From Nocardioides panacis (lineage in GTDB: Bacteria > Actinomycetota > Actinomycetes > Propionibacteriales > Nocardioidaceae): 64,000 nucleotides of DNA. The translations under genes and the position numbers were made by a program. Below, in pieces: positions 25,814-33,689 of this stretch. The stretch is from the NCBI RefSeq assembly GCF_019039255.1, contig NZ_CP077062.1, positions 3,968,001 to 4,032,000 of the forward strand. Reading direction: 5' to 3'. The notes below the pieces were generated by a model that ran no database searches, was not told the DNA's origin, and saw nothing but the letters and a program-made list of their open reading frames with translations. Numbering within the stretch: the stretch's first letter is position 1; every line of letters starts with the position of its first letter.

Positions 25814-27007
25814 TCAGCCGCGCTGGCCGCGCAGGAACTTGCCGAAGTGCGGCACGGTGAACGCGACGGTGCCGCGCTCGCTGGAGTACACCAGGCCCTT
25901 CTTGATCAGGCCGTCCCGGGCCGGGGAGAGGCTCTGCGGCTTGCGGCCCAGCGCCTGCGCGATGTCGGAGGTGGGCACCGGGCCGTCGTCGTGGTGCGCG
26001 GCCAGGTCGGCCATCGCCCGCATGTAGTCGCGCTCGGCGGGCGTGGCCCGGTCGTAGCGGGCCCCGAAGAACCCGACGGCCAGCTCGCCCTCGGCCTCCG
26101 GCGCCGCCTCGCGGACGTCGGCCACCTCGATCGGGCTGGTCAGCGCGGCGTCCCAGGTGACCTTGCCGTAGGCCTGCACGAAGTAGGGGTAGCCGTCGGT
26201 GAGCAGGTAGAGCTCGTCGAGCGCCTCGGCGGTGTAGTCGACGTCCTCGGTACCGGCCGGCACGAGCAGCGCCCGGTCCGCCATCTCGCGCGGCAGCCGG
26301 TCCACGACGACGTACCGGAAGAGCCGCTCGGCGTAGGACTTGCTGGCCGCCAGCGCGACCGGCAGGTGCGGCAGCCCGGCCCCGACCACCACCAGCGGCG
26401 CGCCCTGCTGGCTGATCTCGTGGCACGCGCCGCACAGCGCGGCGAGCTCGTCGGTGGAGATGTCCTGCATCTCGTCGACGAAGATCCCGATGCCCACCCC
26501 GAGGTCGCGGGCCAGGTCGGCGACGTCGGTGAACAGCTCGATGAGGTCCAGCTCGAGGTCGCCGGAGTCCGCCCGGCCCTTCATCGCCGGCACGTCGGTC
26601 GGCGGCTGCCAGCGCACCTTCTTGCGGTCCGGCAGCGGGGTGCGCAGCGCGAAGGACTTGACCACGCCGGCGACGGTGTCCACCCGGTCCGGGTCGCGGT
26701 GCCGGTGCGCGACCTCGCGGACCGCGGCGTGCACGGCCTGGGCGAGCGGCAGCCGCAGCGACTGGTCGGGGCGGGCCTCGAACTTGCCGGTCCCCCACGC
26801 CCGCTTCACCGCCTGCCCGCGCAGCGCGTTGAGCAGCACGGTCTTGCCGACGCCGCGCAGGCCGGAGAGCACCATCGACCGCTCGGGGCGCCCGGCGGCG
26901 ACCCGCTCGAGGGTGACCTCGAACTGCTGGAGCTGCCGGTCCCGGCCGGCGAGCTCGGGCGGGCGCTGGCCGGCGCCGGGGGCGTAGGGGTTCCTGACGG
27001 GGTCCAC
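25814..27007 (-). CDS. AAA/STAND-type ATPase with a C-terminal winged-helix domain
   Basis: A 397-residue ATPase. Walker A is LSGLRGVGKTVLLN near residue 48, and Walker B is GIFVDEMQDIS near 165. A sensor-like VVVGAGLPHLP follows, and then a helical lid region (LTDGYPYFVQAYGKVTWDAA). The last 80 residues look like a winged helix (MRAMADLAA...VPTSDIAQALGRKPQSLSPARDGLIKKGLVYSSERG), suggesting DNA binding. Similar ORC1/Cdc6-like ATP-binding proteins are widespread in actinobacteria with unknown role. TACAGT lies 6 bases before the GTG start. It neighbours a DUF3800-like gene. Confidence 0.82.
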   Translation of the reverse strand: MDPVRNPYAPGAGQRPPELAGRDRQLQQFEVTLERVAAGRPERSMVLSGLRGVGKTVLLNALRGQAVKRAWGTGKFEARPDQSLRLPLAQAVHAAVREVAHRHRDPDRVDTVAGVVKSFALRTPLPDRKKVRWQPPTDVPAMKGRADSGDLELDLIELFTDVADLARDLGVGIGIFVDEMQDISTDELAALCGACHEISQQGAPLVVVGAGLPHLPVALAASKSYAERLFRYVVVDRLPREMADRALLVPAGTEDVDYTAEALDELYLLTDGYPYFVQAYGKVTWDAALTSPIEVADVREAAPEAEGELAVGFFGARYDRATPAERDYMRAMADLAAHHDDGPVPTSDIAQALGRKPQSLSPARDGLIKKGLVYSSERGTVAFTVPHFGKFLRGQRG

Positions 27008-27013
27008 GATCAG

Positions 27014-27042
27014 ACTGTATCCCGACGTCTAGCGAAAACCTT
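27014..27042 (-). promoter_or_regulatory. Probable leaderless promoter of the AAA ATPase gene
   Basis: TACAGT at 27014-27019 (minus strand) is 6 bases from the GTG start. Upstream is an unusually AT-rich patch for this genome (TCTAAGGTTTTCGCTAGA), containing the short inverted TCTA/TAGA. No canonical -35 is obvious. It is an example of the -10-to-start arrangement seen in many genes of this window. Confidence 0.5.
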
Positions 27043-27118
27043 AGATGTCCCTAGCGCGCCCAATCGTCCCCAAGACCCGTCGAGCCGGGCGCGGGTCGGG
27101 TCCGGGCCGGGACTCCGG

Positions 27119-27382
27119 TCAGCCGGCCCGCGGGCCGTCCACCTGGGTGAGCCGGGCCCGGTGCACGTCGTACGACCTGACCAGCCCCTCGCGCAGCGCG
27201 TCGATCATGTCCGGGACCTCCTCGACCGGGAGCCGGAACGTGCCGGTGCAGGTGCCGCCGCTCCACAGCGAGAGCACCACGACGTCGGCCTCGGCGTGCC
27301 ACGAGACCCGCATCGCGCGCCCGTCCCCGCGGGAGTCGAGGAAGACCTCGCCCGCGGAGGGCAACGGGGCGACCGGGCGCAT
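27119..27382 (-). CDS. Small hypothetical protein
   Basis: An 87-residue soluble protein of unknown function. It reads as a compact beta-rich fold (AMRVSWHAEADVVVLSLWSGGTCTGTFRLPVEEVPDMI then a C-terminal helix). No metal, catalytic or membrane motif is visible. CACACT lies 6 bases before the ATG at 27380-27382, and the gene diverges from the Fpg/Nei gene 57 bases away. I recognise the pattern as one recurring in Nocardioides-type genomes, but I cannot give it a function. Confidence 0.7.
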   Translation of the reverse strand: MRPVAPLPSAGEVFLDSRGDGRAMRVSWHAEADVVVLSLWSGGTCTGTFRLPVEEVPDMIDALREGLVRSYDVHRARLTQVDGPRAG

Positions 27383-27439
27383 GGGAACAGTGTGACGCGA
27401 AACACCTGAACTGTCATGGGTGCCGCCTAGGATTGCGCT

Positions 27440-28306
27440 GTGCCCGAGCTGCCCGAAGTGGAAGGACTGGCGCTCGACCTCGCCGGTCGACTCGACGGAC
27501 GCGCCATCGCGCGCGTCGACATCGCCGCGTTCAGCGCGCTGAAGACCTTCGACCCGCCACTGTCCGCCCTGCAGGGCAGCTTCGTGGACGGCGTGACCCG
27601 GCACGGCAAGTTCATCGACATCAGCGCCGGCGGCCTGCACCTCGTGATGCACCTGGCCCGCGGCGGCTGGGTGCGCTGGCGCGAGGAGGTGCCGGCGCTG
27701 CCGCCCAAGCCGAGCAACAAGTCGCCGATGGCCGCGCGGGTGCACCTCGACGACGGCTCCGGCCTCGACATCACCGAGGCCGGCACCAAGAAGCGCCTCG
27801 CCCTGTACGTCGTCCGCGACCCCGGCGACATCCCGGGCATCGCCAGCCTCGGGCCCGACCCGCTCGACGAGGCGTTCACCATCGACGTGCTCGGCGGCAT
27901 CCTGCAGGCCGCCGGCCGGGCGCAGGTCAAGGGCGTGCTGCGGCACCAGGGCACGATCGCCGGCATCGGCAACGCCTACTCCGACGAGCTGCTGCACGCC
28001 GCGCGGATGTCGCCGTTCAAGCCCGCCTCGAGCATCACCGGCGACGACCTGCAGACCCTGTACGACGCGATCCGCACGATCCTCGGCGACGCGGTGGCCC
28101 GGTCGCGGGGGCTGCACGCCGCCGACCTCAAGAGCGAGAAGAAGAGCAACCTCGCCGTGCACGGCCGCACCGGGCTGCCCTGCCCGGTGTGCGGCGACAC
28201 CGTGCGCGAGGTGTCGTTCGCGGACTCCTCGCTGCAGTACTGCCCCACCTGCCAGACCGGTGGCAAGCCTCTCGCCGACCGCCGGATGTCCCGGCTGCTC
28301 AAGTAG
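27440..28306 (+). CDS. Fpg/Nei-family DNA glycosylase
   Basis: A 288-residue base-excision repair glycosylase/AP lyase. The catalytic N-terminal Pro-Glu (after Met: PELPEVEGLA) is present. The H2TH region lies near GRAQVKGVLRHQGTIAGIGNAYSDELL, and the C-terminal zinc finger is CPVCGDTV...QYCPTCQTGGK. Family members excise oxidised purines (Fpg) or pyrimidines (Nei); which one cannot be settled, since this is the actinobacterial variant with a shortened N-terminal domain. TAGGAT lies 6 bases before the GTG start, indicating a leaderless transcript. Confidence 0.93.
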   Translation: MPELPEVEGLALDLAGRLDGRAIARVDIAAFSALKTFDPPLSALQGSFVDGVTRHGKFIDISAGGLHLVMHLARGGWVRWREEVPALPPKPSNKSPMAARVHLDDGSGLDITEAGTKKRLALYVVRDPGDIPGIASLGPDPLDEAFTIDVLGGILQAAGRAQVKGVLRHQGTIAGIGNAYSDELLHAARMSPFKPASSITGDDLQTLYDAIRTILGDAVARSRGLHAADLKSEKKSNLAVHGRTGLPCPVCGDTVREVSFADSSLQYCPTCQTGGKPLADRRMSRLLK

Positions 28307-28361
28307 CCGGTCGCGCCCCCTGCGCGCGGGCGACTTGCTGCGATCGGTCACAGTGGGACCC

Positions 28362-28697
28362 ATGACTGGCATCCCCACCGTCGCGATCAGCGGCGTCCCC
28401 GACCCGCTCCCCGACGGCCTGCACGTCCTGGACGTCCGCGAGCCCGACGAGTGGCAGGCCGGCCACATCGACGGCGCGGTGCACATCCCGCTGCGCGACC
28501 TGCCGGGCCGCCTGGCCGACGTGCCCCCGGGGCAGACGCTGGTCGTGTGCAAGGTCGGCGGCCGCTCGTCGCAGGCCGCGGCGTACCTCCTCCAGCAGGG
28601 CCACGACGTCGTCAACCTCGACGGCGGGATGCTCGACTGGCAGGGCGCCGGGCGGCCGATGGTCAGCGAGACCGGCGGCGCCCCGCAGGTCGTCTGA
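28362..28697 (+). CDS. Rhodanese-like sulfurtransferase
   Basis: A single-domain rhodanese of 111 residues. It has the family start LHVLDVREPDEWQAGHIDGAVHIPL and the active-site loop VVCKVGGRSSQAA, with a catalytic Cys and the usual six-residue CKVGGR loop. It probably moves sulfane sulfur between thiosulfate or persulfides and an acceptor in the cytosol. It follows the glycosylase gene by 55 bases with its own CACAGT box 7 bases before the ATG. No sulfur-pathway partner is adjacent. Confidence 0.9.
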   Translation: MTGIPTVAISGVPDPLPDGLHVLDVREPDEWQAGHIDGAVHIPLRDLPGRLADVPPGQTLVVCKVGGRSSQAAAYLLQQGHDVVNLDGGMLDWQGAGRPMVSETGGAPQVV

Positions 28698-28709
28698 GTC
28701 CCGGCTCGA

Positions 28710-28743
28710 CCTGAACCCGGGCCCGGCTCGGCCTCGGTTCAGG
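28710..28743. terminator. Possible bidirectional terminator between rhodanese and aat
   Basis: Short inverted repeat CCTGAAC (28710-28716) / GTTCAGG (28737-28743) around a GC-rich loop, located in the 52-base gap between convergent genes. No T-tract. Weak evidence. Confidence 0.35.
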
Positions 28744-28749
28744 CCCGGG

Positions 28750-29433
28750 TCAGCGGAAGGCCTCGGGCAGGGGTACGGCGGCCGCGTCGGCGATCATCCG
28801 CAGGTAGTCCGGCCGGGCCACGCTCACCACGCCGAGCGAGGCGAGGTGGTCGGTGCGCCACTGCACGTCGAGCACCCGCCGGTCGGCGTGCTCGTCGCTC
28901 ATCAGCCCGACCAGGCCGACCAGCGCCACCTTCGAGGCGTCGGTGACCCGGTGGAACATCGACTCCCCGGCGAACAGGCCGCCGACCGCGACGCCGTACA
29001 GTCCGCCCACCAGGTCGTCGTCCTGCCACACCTCCACCGAGTGCGCCCAGCCCAGCTCGTGCAGCCGCGTGTAGGCGTCGAGGATCTCCTCGTCGATCCA
29101 GGCGCCGTCGCGGTCCGGGTCGGCGCAGGCCCAGATCACGTCGTCGAACACGGTGTCGACGCGGACCTCCATCTTGCGCACCGACTGCCGCAGCGACCGC
29201 GAGACGCGCAGCCCGTCCAGCGGCAGCACGCCCCGCTCGACCGGCGACCACCAGAGCATCCCGAGGCCCGGGTCGTCCGACGGCATCGGGAACAGCCCCT
29301 GCCGGTACGCCGCCAGCAACGTCCCGGGCTCGAGGTCGGCGCCCATCCCGACCAGGTCGTCGGCGCCGCCGTCGTCGGGCAGCTGCGCGAGGTCGGGGAA
29401 CACCCACCCGGTCACGGGCGGCTCGGTCGGCAT
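28750..29433 (-). CDS. aat: Leucyl/phenylalanyl-tRNA-protein transferase
   Basis: A 227-residue Aat enzyme, which adds Leu or Phe from tRNA to proteins with N-terminal Arg or Lys, marking them for Clp degradation (N-degron pathway). Typical segments are VGMGADLEPGTLLAAYRQGLFPM, MLWWSPVERGVL, HSVEVWQDDDLVGGLYGVAVGGLFAGESMF and ALVGLVGLM followed by VLDVQW. I prefer the ATG at 29431-29433 because TTGGAT lies 6 bases upstream in the local leaderless pattern, and it matches the family start; a second ATG is 12 bases earlier. Confidence 0.93.
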   Translation of the reverse strand: MPTEPPVTGWVFPDLAQLPDDGGADDLVGMGADLEPGTLLAAYRQGLFPMPSDDPGLGMLWWSPVERGVLPLDGLRVSRSLRQSVRKMEVRVDTVFDDVIWACADPDRDGAWIDEEILDAYTRLHELGWAHSVEVWQDDDLVGGLYGVAVGGLFAGESMFHRVTDASKVALVGLVGLMSDEHADRRVLDVQWRTDHLASLGVVSVARPDYLRMIADAAAVPLPEAFR

Positions 29434-29516
29434 GGCTCCATCCAATCAGGGCACAGGTCAGGTACAGCGCGCTCGGTAGGCTCGAGGCGGCAGTCAGCAC
29501 CAGGACCGGAGGACGC

Positions 29517-30197
29517 ATGGGGATCGGCAGCTCGTTGACCAAGGGACTCGCACCGCGGGTGACCCGGCTCGCCCCGGAGATGAGCTCCACCTTCGTGCAC
29601 AACGCGCTGCGTCGCGCCATCGAGGGCGCCGGCCCGCTCCCGGCGGCGGCGCAGGCGGCCGACAAGCAGCTCGCCGAGCAGGGCGGCGACCGCGAGCGCG
29701 CCGTGCACGAGCTGATCGAGAACCACGTCCGGCTGGCCGGCGCGCAGGGCTTCGCCACCAACATCGGCGGCCTGGTCACCGCGGCCGTCACGATCCCCGC
29801 CAACATCGCCGGGATCGCGCTGATCCAGTGCCGGCTGGTGGCCGGGATCGCGCACCTGCACGGCTACGACCTCACCGACCAGCGGGTCCGCAACGCGGTG
29901 CTCACCTGCCTGCTGGGCGAGGACGCGGTCAAGTCGATGGTGCGCAAGAAGAAGCTGCCGAGCACGCCGATGGGGATCGCGACCGCGCCGACGCACGACC
30001 CGGACCTGGACCGGATCGTCGCCAACGAGGTGACCTCCGAGCTGCTCACCAAGGTGGCCGGCAAGCGGATCGCCACCACCGTCGGGCGCCGCGTCCCGGT
30101 GGTCGGCGGCCTGGTCGGCGCCGGCACGGACGCCTACTCCACCTGGCAGATCGGCCGCTACGCCGACCGGGAGCTGCTGCCCCGCAACCGCCGGTAG
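29517..30197 (+). CDS. EcsC family protein
   Basis: A 226-residue protein with the EcsC domain. A hydrophobic glycine-rich segment (NIGGLVTAAVTIPANIAGIALIQ) and a second near the C-terminus (VPVVGGLVGAGTDAYSTWQIGRYA) suggest membrane association. The domain occurs with ABC exporters and secretion functions in some bacteria, but its activity is unknown. A GGAGG-like site (CCGGAGGACGC) precedes the ATG. The last 40 bases overlap the 3' end of the convergent sulfotransferase gene. Confidence 0.82.
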   Translation: MGIGSSLTKGLAPRVTRLAPEMSSTFVHNALRRAIEGAGPLPAAAQAADKQLAEQGGDRERAVHELIENHVRLAGAQGFATNIGGLVTAAVTIPANIAGIALIQCRLVAGIAHLHGYDLTDQRVRNAVLTCLLGEDAVKSMVRKKKLPSTPMGIATAPTHDPDLDRIVANEVTSELLTKVAGKRIATTVGRRVPVVGGLVGAGTDAYSTWQIGRYADRELLPRNRR

Positions 30198-31387
30198 ACC
30201 GCCAGGCCGGCCGCCGCGACCCGGTTGTCGTCGGCGGTGTTGACCAGCCGGCGCTTGACCCGGAACCACAGGCCGCGGGCCCGGTCGAGCTCGGCCAGCG
30301 CCGAGCCCAGGTCGCGCCGCAGGTGCTGCTCGACCTCCTCGCGGCGGACCACCTCCTCCAGCAGCGTCACGATCGACTGCACCGCGGCGTCGGCGACGTC
30401 GGCCTCCACCGGCTCGTCGGGGTCGGCGAACGGCTGGTCGAGGTCGTCGGGCCGCAGCTCGTCGAGCGAGCCCACCACGTCGTACCCCTGCTTGGCGAGC
30501 TCCTCGATCCAGCTCTCCGACAGGTCCACCGCCCAGGCGCGGACGTCCGGCGGCAGGCCCAGGCGCGGGGAGCCGGAGCGCTGCGACAGGGTGCGGTGCG
30601 CGAGCAGCTCGCGGACGTACTCGCGGTAGTCCTCGTTGGCCAGCACGCCGCCGTTGACCTCGGCGTTGATCCGGCGCACGAGCGCGGTCTCCGGGACGCC
30701 GAGGGACGGGTTCGCCCGGTCGGTGGCCCGTTCGAGCACCGCCCTGTCGAGCCCGAGCACGGCGGAGAACCGCTGCCAGAGCAGGTCGCGCGGCGCACCG
30801 GGCTTCGGCACCGTGACCAGGTGCACCCGCTCGGGCGGCAGCGAGCCGCCCCAGCGGTCCAGGATGTCGGGCACCTCCTGGACGCCCCAGAACCAGGAGG
30901 CCAGCTCGCCGGAGCGCGAGGGGTCGGTGATCTTGTCGAGGAACGAGCGGTAGGTGACGTTGCGGCGGTGCTTGACGTTCTCCTGCCACTCCGCGGGGAT
31001 CTGCCGGACGAGGTCGCGGGCGGACAGCACGACGTGCACCTCGGCGTCCCCGAACGAGTCGAGCGCGCGGCGTACCTGCTGCCGGCTCGCGGTCGCGAGG
31101 ATCTCGTGGGACACGATCGAGGTGCCCGGCCAGGCACGGACCCGCTCGGCGAGCCGGTCCCAGGCGCCGACGGCCTGCGTCTCGAGGCCGCCCCAGTGCA
31201 GCTCCATCAGGTCGAGGGCCGCGAGGAAGTGCTCGTCGAACCGGTCGGCGGGGTAGAGGATGCCCTGCCCGGCCAGGGACTCGCGGTTGAGGAACAGCAC
31301 GTCCTGGACGTAGGAGGTGCCGGTCTTCGGCGCACCCACGTGCACCAGGACGCGGCGCGGTCCGGGCACGGCTCCGGGGTCACTCAC
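30158..31387 (-). CDS. Sulfotransferase-like protein, paralog 3
   Basis: A 409-residue protein with the PAPS-type 5'-phosphosulfate-binding loop HVGAPKTGTSYVQD near residue 15 and a 3'-phosphate-type Arg/Ser region ARDLVRQIPAEWQE (about residue 125). These features place it in the sulfotransferase (Stf) P-loop fold; the sulfated acceptor is unknown. The C-terminal 100 residues end in a helix with VKRRLVNTADDNRVAAAG. The GTG start overlaps the stop of the middle paralog as GTGA. The 3' end overlaps EcsC by 40 bases. It is probably translated last in a three-gene operon with 33674 as the first start. Confidence 0.8.
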   Translation of the reverse strand: MSDPGAVPGPRRVLVHVGAPKTGTSYVQDVLFLNRESLAGQGILYPADRFDEHFLAALDLMELHWGGLETQAVGAWDRLAERVRAWPGTSIVSHEILATASRQQVRRALDSFGDAEVHVVLSARDLVRQIPAEWQENVKHRRNVTYRSFLDKITDPSRSGELASWFWGVQEVPDILDRWGGSLPPERVHLVTVPKPGAPRDLLWQRFSAVLGLDRAVLERATDRANPSLGVPETALVRRINAEVNGGVLANEDYREYVRELLAHRTLSQRSGSPRLGLPPDVRAWAVDLSESWIEELAKQGYDVVGSLDELRPDDLDQPFADPDEPVEADVADAAVQSIVTLLEEVVRREEVEQHLRRDLGSALAELDRARGLWFRVKRRLVNTADDNRVAAAGLAVYRRLRGSSSRSA

Positions 31388-32586
31388 CGCTGGTCCGCCT
31401 TCCTGGTCGCGCCCGGCACGGCCCGGTCGAGGCAGGCGTCCAGCAGGACGTCCAGCACGTCGACGAGCCGCGGGCGGGTGGGGACGTCCTCGAACCGGGG
31501 GACGACCTGCTCCGGGTCGCCGTGCACAGAATATCCGCCGGCCGACAGCTCCTCGGCGACGGCACGCGACCGTGCGGTCGCCCAGTCCCGGAACGGCTCG
31601 GGCACGGTCAGCGGGTGCCGGCGCCCGGCGGTGCCGAGCGTGGCCACCAAGGTCCGGGCGACGGCGTCGTGCCGCGACGCCGAGGACCGCACGTTGAGCA
31701 CCGCGTTGACCCGGCGCACGACGTCCGCCGCCGGCGGGGACAGGTCGCGCCAGCGCGGCTCGCGCAGCGCCCGGCGCGGCGTCGGGTCGACGTCGAGCAG
31801 CCGGGCGACGTCGCGGGTCGCGGTGACCGGGTCGACCGGCGCGACCAGCACGTGCACCTCGGCGGGACCCACCCGCTCGGCCCACAGGCGGGCCAGCGCC
31901 GGGTAGTCCGCCGAGGGGGGCAGCTCGCGCCGCCCGGACCAGCGCTCCACGAAGCCCGGCCAGCGCACCGGGGCGCCGCGCTGCACGCGGGCCGACCAGA
32001 CCTGGGCGAGGGTGACGTCGAAGGGCTCCACGACCAGCAGCACGCGTGGCGGGTCGCCGCCCTCGACGTGGCCGGCCGCCTCCAGCCTCTGGCGTACGAC
32101 GGACGTGGTGACCGGCGCGCCCGCGAGCGTGAACGCCGGGGTCCGGGTGAACAGCCGCCGTCGTGCGGGGTGGGCGGCGGGCGCGTCGGGGGCGCGCAGG
32201 AGCAGCTCGGTCAGCGCACCGACGCCGACCCGGACCAGCTCGTCGGCGGGCACGTCGGCGGGGTCCACCGGCGGGGCGCCGAAGCGGCGCGGGCCGTCCC
32301 CGGTCCCCGTCCAGGACAGCGGCTGCTGGGCGCGGCCGCGGCCCGGGCCGGACCGGCCGATCACCAGGTCGGCGAGACCGCGGAAGGCGTCGGTGTCGTC
32401 GCTCCGGGCCAGGCGGTCGGCCAGCCGTCGTACGAGCTCGAGCTGGGCGGCGCCGGGCATCGTCCAGCCCGGCGGGACGGCCACGTCGGTGGCGGCCGGC
32501 CGGGCGACCCACGTCGACCACGGGGTGGCCCCGCCGGACCGCAGGTGCTCGGTCCAGGACCGGGCCGCCTGCTCGTAGGGGGTCAC
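31384..32586 (-). CDS. Diverged sulfotransferase paralog without a PAPS-binding loop, paralog 2
   Basis: A 400-residue protein that aligns by eye with its neighbours only from about residue 130: VVEPFDVTLAQVWSARVQRG corresponds to ARDLARQIPAEWQEGIKHQ, VGPAEVHVLVAPVDPVTATRD to PPENVHLVTVPQAGAPRD, and the C-terminus ends in matching helices. The N-terminal part has no Lys-containing P-loop and is instead Ala/Pro/Arg-rich. It is therefore unlikely to bind PAPS in the normal way. GTG starts and GTGA overlaps bind it into the operon on both sides. A regulatory or scaffold role, or decay after duplication, are both possible. Confidence 0.65.
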   Translation of the reverse strand: MTPYEQAARSWTEHLRSGGATPWSTWVARPAATDVAVPPGWTMPGAAQLELVRRLADRLARSDDTDAFRGLADLVIGRSGPGRGRAQQPLSWTGTGDGPRRFGAPPVDPADVPADELVRVGVGALTELLLRAPDAPAAHPARRRLFTRTPAFTLAGAPVTTSVVRQRLEAAGHVEGGDPPRVLLVVEPFDVTLAQVWSARVQRGAPVRWPGFVERWSGRRELPPSADYPALARLWAERVGPAEVHVLVAPVDPVTATRDVARLLDVDPTPRRALREPRWRDLSPPAADVVRRVNAVLNVRSSASRHDAVARTLVATLGTAGRRHPLTVPEPFRDWATARSRAVAEELSAGGYSVHGDPEQVVPRFEDVPTRPRLVDVLDVLLDACLDRAVPGATRKADQR

Positions 32587-33674
32587 TGGCCCCGCAGCCG
32601 GCGGGCCGCGCGGCCGATCCGGGCGGTGATCTGCTCGTGCGGGTCGGGGCGGTTCGCGGCCTCCATGGCCAGCGCGACGATCGCGTCCAGCGCGGCGTCC
32701 ACCATCTCGACCCGCCGCGGGCGGTCCGGGTTGGCCCACGGCGTGCCGGGCGCGGTCGGCACCGGGCGGAGGTCGGCGACATCGCCGATCACGTCGATGC
32801 CGGACCCGACGATCCACTCGATCCACTCGTCGGCGACCTCGTCGGCCCACGGGAACGCGGCCGGCGGCAGCGTCACCTTGGTCATCCCGGGCCGCTGCGC
32901 CAGGGTCTGGTGCACGACCAGCTCGCGGACCAGCCGGCGGTACTCCTCCGAGGGCAGTCCGGCGTCCTTGAGGCGGCGGTTCAGCCGGCGGACCAGGGTG
33001 GTCTCCGCGGCACCGATCGAGACGTTCTCCCGGTCGCTCTGCTCCGGCGCCCAGGCCGGGTCGATGCCGAAGGCCTGGCAGTAGCGCCGCCACAGCAGGT
33101 CCCGCGGGGCGCCCGCCTGGGGCACCGTCACGAGGTGCACGTTCTCCGGCGGCAGGCCCTTGCTCCACCGGCTGAGCACGTCCGGGAGGCTCTGCACCCG
33201 CCAGAACCACATGTTCGGCTTGGTCCGGCGCGAGGACTGCACCTTGGACAGGAAGCCGGCGAACGCCTGCTTGCGCTGGTGCTTGATCCCCTCCTGCCAC
33301 TCGGCGGGGATCTGCCGGGCGAGGTCGCGGGCGGAGTACACCAGGTGCACCTCGGCGCCCTCGAGGCTCGCCATCGCCCGCTTCACCTGGTTGGTCCGCG
33401 CCGCGGCCAGGATCTCGTGGGAGACGATCACCTTCCCGTTGAGCCGGCGGACCCGGTTCATCAGGCCCTCCCACTCGCCGTCCACGTCGACGTGCAGGCC
33501 GCCCCAGGGCATCTCGAGCAGGTCGAGGGCGGGCCGGAACTGGCTCGCGTGCAGCTGCAGCGGGTAGTGCACGCCGTGCCGGGCGAGCTCGGTCTTGTTC
33601 AGAGCCAGCCGGTCCTGGAGGTACGTCGTCCCCGTCTTGGGCGCACCGACGTGCAGGTACACGACACGACTCAT
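32583..33674 (-). CDS. Sulfotransferase-like protein, paralog 1
   Basis: A 363-residue P-loop protein starting with VVYLHVGAPKTGTTYLQD, the 5'-PSB loop of sulfotransferases, with VIVSHEILAAA and SARDLARQIPAEWQ further on (3'-phosphate contact region). It resembles paralog 3 across its whole length, including PPENVHLVTVPQAGAPRDLLW. The likely reaction is transfer of sulfate from PAPS to an unknown acceptor, perhaps a surface glycan or lipid. It is first in the operon; CAGACT lies 7 bases before the ATG. No sulfate-activation genes are nearby. Confidence 0.82.
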   Translation of the reverse strand: MSRVVYLHVGAPKTGTTYLQDRLALNKTELARHGVHYPLQLHASQFRPALDLLEMPWGGLHVDVDGEWEGLMNRVRRLNGKVIVSHEILAAARTNQVKRAMASLEGAEVHLVYSARDLARQIPAEWQEGIKHQRKQAFAGFLSKVQSSRRTKPNMWFWRVQSLPDVLSRWSKGLPPENVHLVTVPQAGAPRDLLWRRYCQAFGIDPAWAPEQSDRENVSIGAAETTLVRRLNRRLKDAGLPSEEYRRLVRELVVHQTLAQRPGMTKVTLPPAAFPWADEVADEWIEWIVGSGIDVIGDVADLRPVPTAPGTPWANPDRPRRVEMVDAALDAIVALAMEAANRPDPHEQITARIGRAARRLRGQ

Positions 33675-33689
33675 GGCGGGAAGTCTGCC

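Noticed and set aside
30158-32782. A longer frame joining the sulfotransferase paralogs
   Set aside because: The upstream portion is a frame shadow of paralogs 1-2; GTG starts with GTGA overlaps fit better.
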